Shown here: in pieces, positions 30,461 through 38,487 of the stretch | Numbering within the stretch: the stretch's first letter is position 1 | How the letters are laid out: every line of letters begins with the position of its first letter | Source of the DNA: UMGS172 sp045649545 | GTDB taxonomy: Bacteria; Bacillota; Clostridia; Oscillospirales; Acutalibacteraceae | Length of the DNA stretch: 48,196 nucleotides | Direction of reading: 5' to 3' | NCBI GenBank assembly: GCA_045649545.1 | Contig: JAZRQE010000044.1 | Span: forward strand, 1 to 48,196 | Program-made: the position numbers and the translations under genes | The notes under the pieces: model-generated | Told to the model about the DNA's origin: nothing | The model's database searches: none | What the model saw: only the letters and a program-made list of their open reading frames with translations

Positions 30461-30787
30461 ATGGAAATACTTAACAAAGCAAAAGAATTATTTGATACTG
30501 CTACCTATAAAACAGAGGAATTTATTTATGACCAGAAGTGCAATTTGCAGATTGCACGCGTTTGTGCTGACCTTAAAAAACAGTATGAGCGTTTGGGTCG
30601 TTTGTGCTTCCGTAAATTAAAGGGATTAAAAATTGACGATAACGAGTTTGACGCGGTAGTTGAAAAGATTGAGGTTTTAAAGGTTGAGTTAACCGCTTTA
30701 AGAGAAGGTAAAATGGAAGAGCCGGAGTTTGATAGCATTGTTTTTGAAGACGGCGAGCCGGTCGAAGTGCCGGAAGACGGTGAATAA
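30461..30787 (+). CDS. Hypothetical small charged coiled-coil protein
   Basis: 108 residues starting MEILNKAKELFDTATYKTEE. The first 80 residues are predicted helical with heptad-like spacing (VCADLKKQYERLGRLCFRKL, then VVEKIEVLKVELTALREGK). The tail is strongly acidic (EEPEFDSIVFEDGEPVEVPE). No membrane segment or catalytic motif. I do not recognise the family. GAAAGGAAG precedes the ATG. The mtnN start follows 2 bases after its stop, so the two are probably co-translated. Confidence 0.75.
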   Translation: MEILNKAKELFDTATYKTEEFIYDQKCNLQIARVCADLKKQYERLGRLCFRKLKGLKIDDNEFDAVVEKIEVLKVELTALREGKMEEPEFDSIVFEDGEPVEVPEDGE

Positions 30788-30789
30788 TA

Positions 30790-31488
30790 ATGGAAGAGCA
30801 GTTGTTTACAATCGGCATAGTTATTGCCGATAAGGACGAGTATGTTCACGCAATAAAAGAACTTGGTGACGGTGCAGAGGCTTTAGACATTATGGGTCTT
30901 ATCGGTCACACCGCCGTTTTACACACAAACGGTCACGATATCAGAGTGCGTACTGTGTGTTCGGGTATCGGTAAGGTGTTTTCGGCAGTTGCCGCAACCT
31001 TGCTTGCTGACGGCTGTGATTTGCTCATTAACGCGGGTCTTTCAGGCGGTTTTGGTGATGCTAAAAAGTACGACATAGTGCTTGGAACTTCCTTTGTTGA
31101 ACACGATTTTGATTTGTCACCGATTGGTTATAAAAAGGCTCAAAAGCCGGGTGATAATAAGCCTATTGTATCGGCTCGCGAACTTAATGACGATATTGTG
31201 AAAAAATTCCCGTTTGTTAAAAAAGGCGTGTTTGTAACGGGTGACTGTTTTGTAAGTTCTAAAGAACAGCACGACTTTTTGGCTAATGAGTTTAACCCGA
31301 TTGCCTGCGATATGGAATCGGCTTGTGTTGGTTATGTTGCAGGTGTTTACGATATACCGTATGTGTCAATTCGTATGATTTCAGACGGTGCTAATGACGG
31401 TGAGGTAGAAACTTATACCGATACACTAAACTGCGATGTTGCTGACCGCTGGACTAAAATTACTTTTGATTGGATAAGGTCACTTTAA
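30790..31488 (+). CDS. mtnN: 5'-methylthioadenosine/S-adenosylhomocysteine nucleosidase family protein
   Basis: 232 residues. PNP/UDP-phosphorylase fold: VCSGIGKVFSAVAATLL, LINAGLSGGFGDA, the substrate-binding IACDMESACVGYVA (Met-Glu pair) and the catalytic Asp in RMISDGAND. It would cleave MTA and SAH to adenine and thioribose/ribosyl-homocysteine. The central loop GYKKAQKPGDNKP is unlike standard MtnN, so a related nucleoside is possible. Its stop lies 2 bases before the ATG of the flippase gene. Confidence 0.88.
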   Translation: MEEQLFTIGIVIADKDEYVHAIKELGDGAEALDIMGLIGHTAVLHTNGHDIRVRTVCSGIGKVFSAVAATLLADGCDLLINAGLSGGFGDAKKYDIVLGTSFVEHDFDLSPIGYKKAQKPGDNKPIVSARELNDDIVKKFPFVKKGVFVTGDCFVSSKEQHDFLANEFNPIACDMESACVGYVAGVYDIPYVSIRMISDGANDGEVETYTDTLNCDVADRWTKITFDWIRSL

Positions 31489-31490
31489 TT

Positions 31491-33254
31491 ATGGCTAAAA
31501 CATTAAAATCTGAAAGTTCAAAACAACAGTCGTTTTTACAAGGCTCGGCAATACTCGTTATTGCTACAATGCTAGTAAAGGTGATAGGTGCTATCTATCG
31601 TATACCGTTGGGTGAATTGTTAGGCTCGACAGGTATGGGATACTATTCCACAGCGTATGACCTTTATGTGCCGATGTACTCAATTGCGATGGCAGGATTG
31701 CCGATTGCAATATCAAGGCTCGTTTCCGAGCATGTTGCAGCAGGACGCTATCGCCACGTTAAGAAGACATTAAATGTTGCTAAAGCCGCCTTCTTTATAA
31801 CAGGTGGTCTTGGTTTTGTATTAATGCTTGTTTTGGCATTTTTGTTAACCGGCAGCAGTATTAATATTTTCGGGCATACATTTAGTTTTGAGGTTTTCAA
31901 TAAAGGAACCTTGCCGGGTGTATTGTGTATAGCACCCTGCTTGATTTTCTGTTGTATAATGTCGGCTTACCGCGGTTATTATGAGGGTTTGAGAAATATG
32001 ACCCCCACCGCAATAAGCCAAGTTTTAGAGGCTTTGGGAAAGCTCATATTCGGTTACGGACTGTCTTTTGTAATTCTTAAAACATCGGGCAACTATTCCT
32101 ATGCCGCGGCAGGTGCTTTGTTAGGTATAACTTTAGGAACGGTTGTTGCCGCACTGTATCTTGAGTTAAGATACAGACTGACCGGTAAAAATACGTTTAC
32201 TGAGGAGCAGTTGCAGTCGGCTCAAGACCCGTATAGCAGTAAAAAAACCGTTAAAATTTTGATTGCGGTTGCAATTCCTATAGTTTTAGGTTCATTGGTT
32301 AATAACGTCAGTAGTCTTATTGACGTGGCAATGGTACAAAGTCAGTTGGCAAGGGCTATCGAAAAATCTCCGGAGTATTTCTATAGCACTTATTCTCAAC
32401 TTATTTCGTCTGAAACTGCTGATGCATTAAAAAATGGGCAAACTTTCCTTTGGGAAAAGGATTTACCCAATGCACTATACGGTGTTCATAGAGGATTTGC
32501 ATTTTCAATTTACAACCTTGTGCCGTCATTGACCTCGGTTTTGGGAGTCAGTGCAATACCTGTTTTGGCGTCTGCTTGGACCAAGCGTGACCGTGAGGAT
32601 ATTAAGTCTAATGTCAATACAATGATTAGAACGACTGCTCTTGTTGCCGTGCCTGCAGGTTTTGGCATTATTGCGATGTCGGGACAGATTCTTGATTTGC
32701 TGTATAGCGACGAGAATATTATTGCTATTGCCACACTAAATTTGCGTATTTTAGGTGTTTGTGCTATTTTTGCAGGCCTTAACGGACCGCTTACAAATAT
32801 GCTTCAGGCTATCGGTAGGCAGGGTGTACCGCTTCGTAATATTGCTGTCGGTGCGGTGCTAAAAATTGTCATCAACTTCGTGCTTGTCGGTACTCCTGAA
32901 ATTAATATCGTGGGTGTGCCTATCGGAACGGTAGTTTGCTACGCATATATTTGCATCGCAAACTTTATTTGCTTTGTAAAATATTCGGGTGTTGTGCCTA
33001 ATCTTTTGTTAGCGGTCGGAAAACCTCTTGTTTGTGGTGCAATTTGCGGTTTAACTGCGTTTGGCTGTAGCTTTTTATTAGGGCTTATTAACTTTACAGG
33101 TTCGCTCGCAACCCTTGTTTCTATCGCGTTTGCCGCGTTAGTTTACGTTGTTATGTTGTTCTTGATAAGTGCTATTACAAAAGATGATATAATTTCTATG
33201 CCAAAAGGGAAAAAATTGCTAAAAGTACTTGAAAAATTCGGGCTAATGAGATAG
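31491..33254 (+). CDS. YabM/SpoVB-like MOP-superfamily lipid flippase
   Basis: 587 residues, about 14 membrane helices. The start SFLQGSAILVIATMLVKVIG and AIYRIPLGELLGSTGMGYYS match the SpoVB/YabM/MurJ polysaccharide-biosynthesis group. A long polar insert lies around residues 280-335. Such proteins flip lipid-linked glycans or lipid II; position before mazG-yabO-yabP-yabQ-divIC copies B. subtilis yabM. The ATG at 31491 is preferred to TTG at 31470, which lies inside mtnN. Confidence 0.9.
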   Translation: MAKTLKSESSKQQSFLQGSAILVIATMLVKVIGAIYRIPLGELLGSTGMGYYSTAYDLYVPMYSIAMAGLPIAISRLVSEHVAAGRYRHVKKTLNVAKAAFFITGGLGFVLMLVLAFLLTGSSINIFGHTFSFEVFNKGTLPGVLCIAPCLIFCCIMSAYRGYYEGLRNMTPTAISQVLEALGKLIFGYGLSFVILKTSGNYSYAAAGALLGITLGTVVAALYLELRYRLTGKNTFTEEQLQSAQDPYSSKKTVKILIAVAIPIVLGSLVNNVSSLIDVAMVQSQLARAIEKSPEYFYSTYSQLISSETADALKNGQTFLWEKDLPNALYGVHRGFAFSIYNLVPSLTSVLGVSAIPVLASAWTKRDREDIKSNVNTMIRTTALVAVPAGFGIIAMSGQILDLLYSDENIIAIATLNLRILGVCAIFAGLNGPLTNMLQAIGRQGVPLRNIAVGAVLKIVINFVLVGTPEINIVGVPIGTVVCYAYICIANFICFVKYSGVVPNLLLAVGKPLVCGAICGLTAFGCSFLLGLINFTGSLATLVSIAFAALVYVVMLFLISAITKDDIISMPKGKKLLKVLEKFGLMR

Positions 33255-33338
33255 AATGTATGTAGTAATCGCCCAAAGTCAATTGATTTTGGATGATTTG
33301 AATAATATTTACCGTTAGCCGTTGTAGAGGCCAAATAA

Positions 33339-34139
33339 ATGTTAAGTAAAAGTGATTTTAAAAGAGAAAAATATTCAATCGAAGATTTGCGTGATATTGT
33401 AAGAATTTTGCGTGAGCCGGGCGGTTGCCCCTGGGATGCCGAGCAAACACATAAGTCTATAAGAAACGGTTTGCTTGAAGAAGCTTATGAGGTTGCCGAT
33501 GCGATTGATAATTCCGATAATATCGAGTTGTGTGAAGAACTTGGTGACCTACTTTTGCAGGTTGTTTTCTGCTCACAAATTTCAGCAGAGGATAAATGCT
33601 TCGATTTAGATGATGTTGCTGACGGTATTTGTAAAAAGCTTATTTTACGTCACCCGCACGTTTTCGGAAATGTGGTTGCCGAAACTTCGGACAAGGTTTT
33701 GGAAAATTGGGACGCTATAAAGCGTGACGAAAAGAGTCAAAAGACTTATTACGATACTTTGGAAAGCGTGCCGAGAGCGTTTCCTGCATTAATGCGTGCC
33801 GCAAAGGTGCAGAAAAGGGCTTCTAAAGCCGGGTTTGATTGGGATGATTTAAAGGATGCATTTGCTAAAATCCCCGAAGAAACCGAAGAACTTAAAGAGG
33901 CAATAGAAGTCGGTGATAAGGAAAAAATAAGCGAAGAATACGGCGATTTACTGTTTGCCGCCGTTAACGTTTCCAGATTTTTAAAGGTTGATGCCGAACA
34001 AAGTTTGGTTTCGGCTACGGACAAGTTTATGCAACGCTTTAAAGCAGTTGAAGATGTTGTTGTAAATTTGGGTCGCGATATGCAAGAACTATCGCTTGCA
34101 GAACTTGACGAGATTTGGAATTCAATAAAAAAACAGTGA
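33339..34139 (+). CDS. mazG: Nucleoside triphosphate pyrophosphohydrolase MazG (YabN-like)
   Basis: 266 residues with two MazG domains: GGCPWDAEQTHKSIRNGLLE, EEAYEVADAI and ELGDLLLQVVFCSQIS in the first, and a second EETEELKEAI with EEYGDLLFAAVNVSRF. These Glu/Asp clusters bind magnesium. It removes non-canonical NTPs. GAGG precedes the ATG. B. subtilis YabN carries an extra N-terminal methylase domain; that is absent here. Confidence 0.96.
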   Translation: MLSKSDFKREKYSIEDLRDIVRILREPGGCPWDAEQTHKSIRNGLLEEAYEVADAIDNSDNIELCEELGDLLLQVVFCSQISAEDKCFDLDDVADGICKKLILRHPHVFGNVVAETSDKVLENWDAIKRDEKSQKTYYDTLESVPRAFPALMRAAKVQKRASKAGFDWDDLKDAFAKIPEETEELKEAIEVGDKEKISEEYGDLLFAAVNVSRFLKVDAEQSLVSATDKFMQRFKAVEDVVVNLGRDMQELSLAELDEIWNSIKKQ

Positions 34140-34140
34140 T

Positions 34141-34170
34141 TTAATTTGTTTCAAATTAAGGTTTAACCTT
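34141..34170. other. Two adjacent perfect dyads upstream of hup
   Basis: TTAATTTG-ttt-CAAATTAA (34141-34159) overlaps AAGGTT-t-AACCTT (34158-34170). The T-run needed for a terminator is lacking, so these are operator candidates for hup or weak 3'-end hairpins for mazG. Confidence 0.4.
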
Positions 34171-34203
34171 GTTGAATAATATATTTTAGGAGGATGTTTC
34201 ATT

Positions 34204-34479
34204 ATGAACAAGACAGAATTAGTAGCAGCAGTAGCAGAGAAGGCTGGTCTTAGCAAGAAGGACGCTGATAAGGCAGTTGCAGCATTTATCGAGGCAGTTA
34301 CAGACACTTTAAAGGCTGGCGACAAGATTCAGCTCGTTGGTTTTGGTACTTTTGAGGTACGTAATCGTCCTGAAAGAACCGGCAGAAACCCCCAGACCAA
34401 GGAAACCATTAAGATTCCGGCTTCCAAGGTTCCCGCATTCAAAGCAGGTGCAGCTTTAAAGTCAGCAGTTGCAGAATAA
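34204..34479 (+). CDS. hup: HU-family DNA-binding protein
   Basis: 91 residues, standard HU length. MNKTELVAAVAEKAGLSKKD, the VGFGTFEVRNRPERTGRNPQ beta arm (including the conserved RNPQT) and a C-terminal KVPAFKAGAALKSAV. HU compacts and bends chromosomal DNA as a dimer. TAGGAGG precedes the ATG. Codon use is strongly biased (many AAG, GCA), as expected for a highly expressed gene. It sits between mazG and rqcP, interrupting the yabN-yabO order of Bacillus. Confidence 0.98.
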   Translation: MNKTELVAAVAEKAGLSKKDADKAVAAFIEAVTDTLKAGDKIQLVGFGTFEVRNRPERTGRNPQTKETIKIPASKVPAFKAGAALKSAVAE

Positions 34480-34494
34480 GAATGTTTTTTCAAA

Positions 34495-34526
34495 AAGCCG
34501 CTTGTATTCAAGCGGCTTCTCTTTTT
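34495..34526 (+). terminator. Terminator of hup
   Basis: AAGCCGCTTG (34495-34504), loop TATT, CAAGCGGCTT (34509-34518), then TCTCTTTTT. Confidence 0.85.
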
Positions 34527-34539
34527 GAAAGGATAAATT

Positions 34540-34779
34540 ATGAGATTAGATAAATATTTAAAGGTGTCGCGTATAATAAAGCGTCGTACTGTTGCAAACG
34601 AAGCCTGCGACGCAGGTCGTGTTATGATAAATGGTAAAGTTGCCCGAGCATCATATGATGTAAAGGTGGGCGATATTATGGAGATTGCTTTTGGCGAAAG
34701 AACAGTTAAGGCGGAAATTTTAGACGTCAGCGAAGTTGTAAGAAAAGAAAATGCAGCTTTGATGTACCGAATTTTATAA
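34540..34779 (+). CDS. rqcP: S4-domain RNA-binding protein RqcP (YabO)
   Basis: 79 residues, essentially a single S4 domain: MRLDKYLKVSRIIKRRTVAN, AGRVMINGKVARASYDVKVG. RqcP (YabO) works with RqcH in ribosome-associated quality control, stabilising the peptidyl-tRNA during alanine tailing. Position just before yabP-yabQ-divIC supports orthology with yabO. Confidence 0.92.
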   Translation: MRLDKYLKVSRIIKRRTVANEACDAGRVMINGKVARASYDVKVGDIMEIAFGERTVKAEILDVSEVVRKENAALMYRIL

Positions 34780-34847
34780 CAGTAATTTTTAACTATTAGT
34801 CACTCATATATTTTTAAAAGAAACTTTTTTCGGAGTGTGAAGATATT

Positions 34848-35120
34848 ATGAGTGAGCAAATTTTAAAAGGTAACCACGGTATTATACTTGAAAACCGTCA
34901 CAAACTGTCGGTCAGCGGCGTTATAGATGTTATCGGTTTCGATGAGGAAACAGTTGTGCTGAAAACTCAACTCGGTGACTTGACTGTCAAGGGTAACGGG
35001 TTAAAAGTGCAGTCATTTGCCGTCGAAACGGGTTCGCTTTTGGTTGAGGGCAACATTGCGGCAATTGTTTATACTGAAAGCCGTCAAAAACGCGGTATTG
35101 CATCGAGGCTGTTTGGCTGA
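34848..35120 (+). CDS. yabP: Sporulation protein YabP
   Basis: 90 residues: HGIILENRHKLSVSGVIDVI, FDEETVVLKTQLGDLTVKG and LKVQSFAVETGSLLVEGNI are typical of YabP/YqfC. It is expressed in the mother cell in Bacillus and its exact role is unclear. The 68-base AT-rich gap before it may hold a sporulation sigma factor promoter, which I cannot assign confidently. Its TGA overlaps the yabQ ATG by one base (TGATG). Confidence 0.93.
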   Translation: MSEQILKGNHGIILENRHKLSVSGVIDVIGFDEETVVLKTQLGDLTVKGNGLKVQSFAVETGSLLVEGNIAAIVYTESRQKRGIASRLFG

Positions 35121-35623
35121 TGGGATATATTAATACCGATAATCAGGTGTTCACGTTTTTGTGGTCACTTGTTTTGGGCGTTGCAATGTGCTTGGCTTAT
35201 GATATAGTTCGTGCTTTTCATAAGGTTTCTGTTAAAGGCTTTTTTGAAGTAATGCTTTCAGACCTTTTGTTTTGGGGATTGTGGTCACTAATCACCTTTA
35301 GCTTCCTTATTTTAAGGTGCAAAGGTGAGGTCAGGGCTTATGTCCTCTTCGGGCAAGCAATAGGTTTTATTATTGCAAGAATCAGTGTTTCTAAACTGTT
35401 TTACCGTTTTTTTACATTTGTTTTAAGGGCGTCGGTACGGATGTTTGCATTTTTTGGTTCAAATGTCCGTAAGACAATGGAATGTTTAGAAAAAAATATC
35501 AAAAAAATCCTTAAATTGATAAAAAAAGGCTTGCAACATAAAGTAAAGCTGTTGTATAATCAATTGAAAGTACATAAGAAAAATAACAGTGAATTACAGG
35601 AGAATGAAAGTGGCAACACCTAA
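35120..35623 (+). CDS. yabQ: Sporulation protein YabQ
   Basis: 167 residues: N-terminal membrane region of four helices (VFTFLWSLVLGVAMCLAYDI, LLFWGLWSLITFSFLIL, VLFGQAIGFIIARISVS, FFTFVLRASVRMFAFF) and a Lys-rich cytoplasmic tail. YabQ is needed for spore cortex formation in Bacillus. Coupled to yabP; its end overlaps the divIC start by 14 bases. With yabP it marks the organism as a spore former or a descendant of one. Confidence 0.93.
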   Translation: MGYINTDNQVFTFLWSLVLGVAMCLAYDIVRAFHKVSVKGFFEVMLSDLLFWGLWSLITFSFLILRCKGEVRAYVLFGQAIGFIIARISVSKLFYRFFTFVLRASVRMFAFFGSNVRKTMECLEKNIKKILKLIKKGLQHKVKLLYNQLKVHKKNNSELQENESGNT

Positions 35624-35900
35624 ACCTCGACAAAATAGTATTATACTTCGTGTTGTACTTTTGGCGTTTGCTGTTTGGATGATATATTATCTCGGCTCTT
35701 TGATTAAGGATTACAGTTCGGTGCAAAAGCAGTATGATGCGGCACAAAAACAGCGTGACGAACTTGTTTTAGAGGTCGAGCAAATGGCAAATATGCTGGA
35801 AAACAGTACAGATGAAGATTTTATAGAGCGTGCGGCACGCGAAAAGCTGGGCTATGTTTATGCCGATGAACATAAATTTATTGATATTTCCGGTAATTAA
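35610..35900 (+). CDS. divIC: Septum formation initiator DivIC/FtsB family protein
   Basis: 96 residues from GTG 35610 (AGGAGA 7 bases upstream; the ATG at 35604 is too close). One membrane helix (VVLLAFAVWMIYYLGSLI), then a coiled coil (VQKQYDAAQKQRDELVLEVE) and the conserved end DFIERAAREKLGYVYADEHKF. It belongs to the division-site complex with DivIB and FtsL. Overlaps yabQ by 14 bases. Confidence 0.92.
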   Translation: MATPKPRQNSIILRVVLLAFAVWMIYYLGSLIKDYSSVQKQYDAAQKQRDELVLEVEQMANMLENSTDEDFIERAAREKLGYVYADEHKFIDISGN

Positions 35901-35952
35901 CCGAAAATATTATAAATATGAGTTTTTTCATTTCGGAGGATTGGGCTTTTTT

Positions 35953-36420
35953 ATGCAAATTGAGGTAGGACAGATAATTGAGGGTAAGGTAACCGGTATT
36001 ACCAATTTCGGCGTTTTTGTCGATTTGGGAGAGGGAAAATCGGGCCTTGTCCACGTTTCTGAAATTGCACAGACATATGTCAGCGATGTTAAGGAATTTG
36101 TTAAAGAAAATGATACTGTTAAAATGAAAGTTTTGAACATTTCGGATGACGGAAAAATCAGTCTTTCTATTAAACGTGCAATGGTTGATGAGCAACCTAA
36201 ACGTCCCCGCAATAATGGTGGTGCCGTTCGCAGTCAAAGACCTGCAAAGTCTGCACCTGATTATCATTCACCTCAAGCCGTTTGGACTCCTAAAAAGAGT
36301 GAAAGCACATCTTTTGAGGATATGATGGCAAAATTTAAGCAGACTAGTGATGAAAAGTTTTCGGATTTAAAGCGTAAAAATCCCGACACACGCCGTCCTA
36401 AACGTGCTGCAATGAAATAA
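35953..36420 (+). CDS. yabR: S1-domain RNA-binding protein (YabR-like)
   Basis: 155 residues. Residues 1-75 form one S1 domain: MQIEVGQIIEGKVTGITNFG, VFVDLGEGKSGLVHVSEIA and ISDDGKISLSIKRA. A basic, Pro/Ser-rich tail with a predicted short helix (STSFEDMMAKFKQTSDEKF) follows. YabR/GSP13-type proteins bind ribosomes or RNA. The frame stays open upstream, but the ATG at 35953 is the first methionine giving the standard S1 start and follows GGAGGA. It closes the yabM-yabR synteny block. Confidence 0.92.
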   Translation: MQIEVGQIIEGKVTGITNFGVFVDLGEGKSGLVHVSEIAQTYVSDVKEFVKENDTVKMKVLNISDDGKISLSIKRAMVDEQPKRPRNNGGAVRSQRPAKSAPDYHSPQAVWTPKKSESTSFEDMMAKFKQTSDEKFSDLKRKNPDTRRPKRAAMK

Positions 36421-36425
36421 AAAAC

Positions 36426-36476
36426 GGCAGACCTCGGCATACCTCCGATATTTCGGGTGTCAGGTCTGCTTTTTAT
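36426..36476 (+). terminator. Terminator after yabR
   Basis: GCAGACCT (36427-36434) pairs with AGGTCTGC (36462-36469) with an inner imperfect stem, then TTTTTAT. Confidence 0.8.
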
Positions 36477-36487
36477 TTGGAGTTAAA

Positions 36488-37336
36488 ATGATTAACGAAA
36501 TTGATGTAAAACGCATTACAGAGGTTGTAGCAAGGCTCTCAGTTGATGCGAATAAATTTCTTCCCGAAAGCTTGGTTGACCGTATTTGTGTTGCCTGCAA
36601 GCAGGAAAGCAATAACTTGGGCAAAGATATTTTGTCTGACATACTGTTAAACACAAAAGCCGCAAAGGAATTGGATATTCCGGTTTGTCAGGATACCGGT
36701 ATGGCGGTGGTTTTTTTAGAAGTTGGACAAGATGTGCATTTTACGGGCGGTGACCTTGAAACAGCGGTGAATTGCGGTGTTGCCAAAGGGTATATTGAGG
36801 GGTTGCTTCGCAAATCGGTAGTCGGTGACCCGTTAAATCGTGTAAATACCGAGGATAATACGCCTGCAATTATACACACTAAAATTGTACCCGGTCGGAA
36901 GGTGAAAATCACTGTTGCACCGAAAGGGTTTGGCAGTGAGAATATGAGCAAAGTCAAAATGCTGACACCTGCCGCCGGTCGTGACGGAGTTATTGACGCT
37001 GTATTAGAAATAGTAAAAACTGCCGGCAGTAATCCTTGCCCGCCAATGGTTGTGGGTGTTGGTATCGGCGGCGATTTTGAGCAGTGTGCCTTGCTTTCTA
37101 AAAAAGCACTTTGTAGGGATATAAATACCCCTAATTCTAACTCATTTTATAGTGATTTGGAAAAGGAATTGCTTGAAAAAATCAATAAGTTAAATATAGG
37201 ACCTCAAGGTTTTAAGGGGGACACAACGGCATTGGCGGTGAATATTGAATATGCACCGACCCATATTGCAGGGTTGCCGGTGGCGGTTAATATCGGTTGC
37301 CACGTCACCCGCCACAAAACTGAAGTTTTAGAATAA
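36488..37336 (+). CDS. Class I fumarate hydratase, alpha subunit
   Basis: 282 residues, the length of the separate alpha (N-terminal, Fe-S-binding) subunit of two-subunit class I fumarases. PVCQDTGMAVVFLEVGQ with its cluster Cys, VNTEDNTPAIIHTKIVPG, KGFGSENMSKVKMLTPAAG and the C-terminal GPQGFKGDTTALAV are characteristic. L-tartrate dehydratase alpha shares them. The beta subunit normally encoded next is missing: an RNA methyltransferase follows after 11 bases. GGAG precedes the ATG. Confidence 0.9.
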   Translation: MINEIDVKRITEVVARLSVDANKFLPESLVDRICVACKQESNNLGKDILSDILLNTKAAKELDIPVCQDTGMAVVFLEVGQDVHFTGGDLETAVNCGVAKGYIEGLLRKSVVGDPLNRVNTEDNTPAIIHTKIVPGRKVKITVAPKGFGSENMSKVKMLTPAAGRDGVIDAVLEIVKTAGSNPCPPMVVGVGIGGDFEQCALLSKKALCRDINTPNSNSFYSDLEKELLEKINKLNIGPQGFKGDTTALAVNIEYAPTHIAGLPVAVNIGCHVTRHKTEVLE

Positions 37337-37347
37337 TTGGAGTAATA

Positions 37348-38466
37348 ATGACTAAATATAATTTGATTGCACCGTGTATTTTCGGTGTAGAAGGAATTTT
37401 GGCAGACGAATTACGCCGTTTGGGTGCTGAAGACGTTAACGCTGAAAACGGAAGAGTTCTTTTTTCGGGCGATGCTTCTATGATAGCATGTGCCAATATC
37501 AATTCACGTTTTGCCGAGAGAATAATGCTTAATTTGGGTAGTTTTAAGGCAATGACCTTTACCGAACTTTTTGACGGTGTAAAAGCAATTCCGCTTGAAA
37601 ATTACATCACGGTTAAGGATGCTTTTCCGGTTAAAGGTTGGAGTCTTAACTCACAGCTTCACAGTATCCCCGATTGCCAGTCGATTATCAAAAAGGCTTG
37701 CGTAGAGCGACTAAAATCGGTTTATAAAACCAATTGGTTTGAAGAAACCGGACCTGTTCACCAAATCCAGTTTTCGATTATGAAGGACCAAGTGACTATA
37801 ATGCTTGACACAACGGGTCACGGTCTTCATAAAAGAGGGTATAGAGCAACTTCTAATGCGGCACCGATTAAGGAAACGTTGGCTGCTGCTATGTGTGACT
37901 TGGCTCGTATTTACCCTGATACCAAGATTTATGACCCGTTTTGCGGTAGCGGTACAATTCTTATAGAAGCCGCTTTAATGGCTAAAAAGCAGGCACCCGG
38001 TTTAAGACAGCATTTTGCCGCAGAGCGTTTTTCGTTTATCCCTGAGAGCGTTTGGCGTGAGCAAAGAGCCGCTGCTATGGATAGAATTTTACCTAATATT
38101 GAGTTTGAGGCTCACGGTTATGATATCGACCCCGAATGTGTAAAATTAACACTTGAAAACGCTAAAAAAGCCGGTGTTGAAAAGTACGTCACCGCAGAAG
38201 TGCGGGATGTTCGTGATTTTAAACTGCCCGAAGGCAGAACGCTCGTTATAACCAACCCTCCTTACGGAGAGAGATTGCTTGACATACGTGCCGCAGAGGA
38301 GCTTTACGGCGTTATGGGTAAGGTTTTTGTGCGAGAGGCGGGCAAAAAGTATTACGTTATCAGTCCGCATGATGAGTTTGAAAAGTTTTTCGGTACAAAA
38401 CCCGATAAGAAACGTAAACTCTATAACGGTATGATTAAGTGCGACCTTAATATGTACTTTAAGTAA
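37348..38466 (+). CDS. THUMP-domain class I SAM-dependent RNA methyltransferase (YpsC/RlmL type)
   Basis: 372 residues. An N-terminal THUMP/ferredoxin-like region (MTKYNLIAPCIFGVEGILAD) is followed by IYDPFCGSGTILIEAALMA (SAM binding) and TNPPYGERL, the NPPY motif of base-N2/N6 methyltransferases. This is the UPF0020 layout of the N-terminal half of RlmL and of B. subtilis YpsC, which methylate 23S rRNA. Short intergenic distance suggests co-transcription with the fumarase subunit. Confidence 0.92.
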   Translation: MTKYNLIAPCIFGVEGILADELRRLGAEDVNAENGRVLFSGDASMIACANINSRFAERIMLNLGSFKAMTFTELFDGVKAIPLENYITVKDAFPVKGWSLNSQLHSIPDCQSIIKKACVERLKSVYKTNWFEETGPVHQIQFSIMKDQVTIMLDTTGHGLHKRGYRATSNAAPIKETLAAAMCDLARIYPDTKIYDPFCGSGTILIEAALMAKKQAPGLRQHFAAERFSFIPESVWREQRAAAMDRILPNIEFEAHGYDIDPECVKLTLENAKKAGVEKYVTAEVRDVRDFKLPEGRTLVITNPPYGERLLDIRAAEELYGVMGKVFVREAGKKYYVISPHDEFEKFFGTKPDKKRKLYNGMIKCDLNMYFK

Positions 38467-38487
38467 ATTATCAAAAGGAGAAGGACT

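Noticed and set aside
35830..35952. N-terminal extension of the YabR frame into divIC
   Set aside because: The extension reads divIC in another frame; the S1 domain starts cleanly at the ATG at 35953 after GGAGGA.
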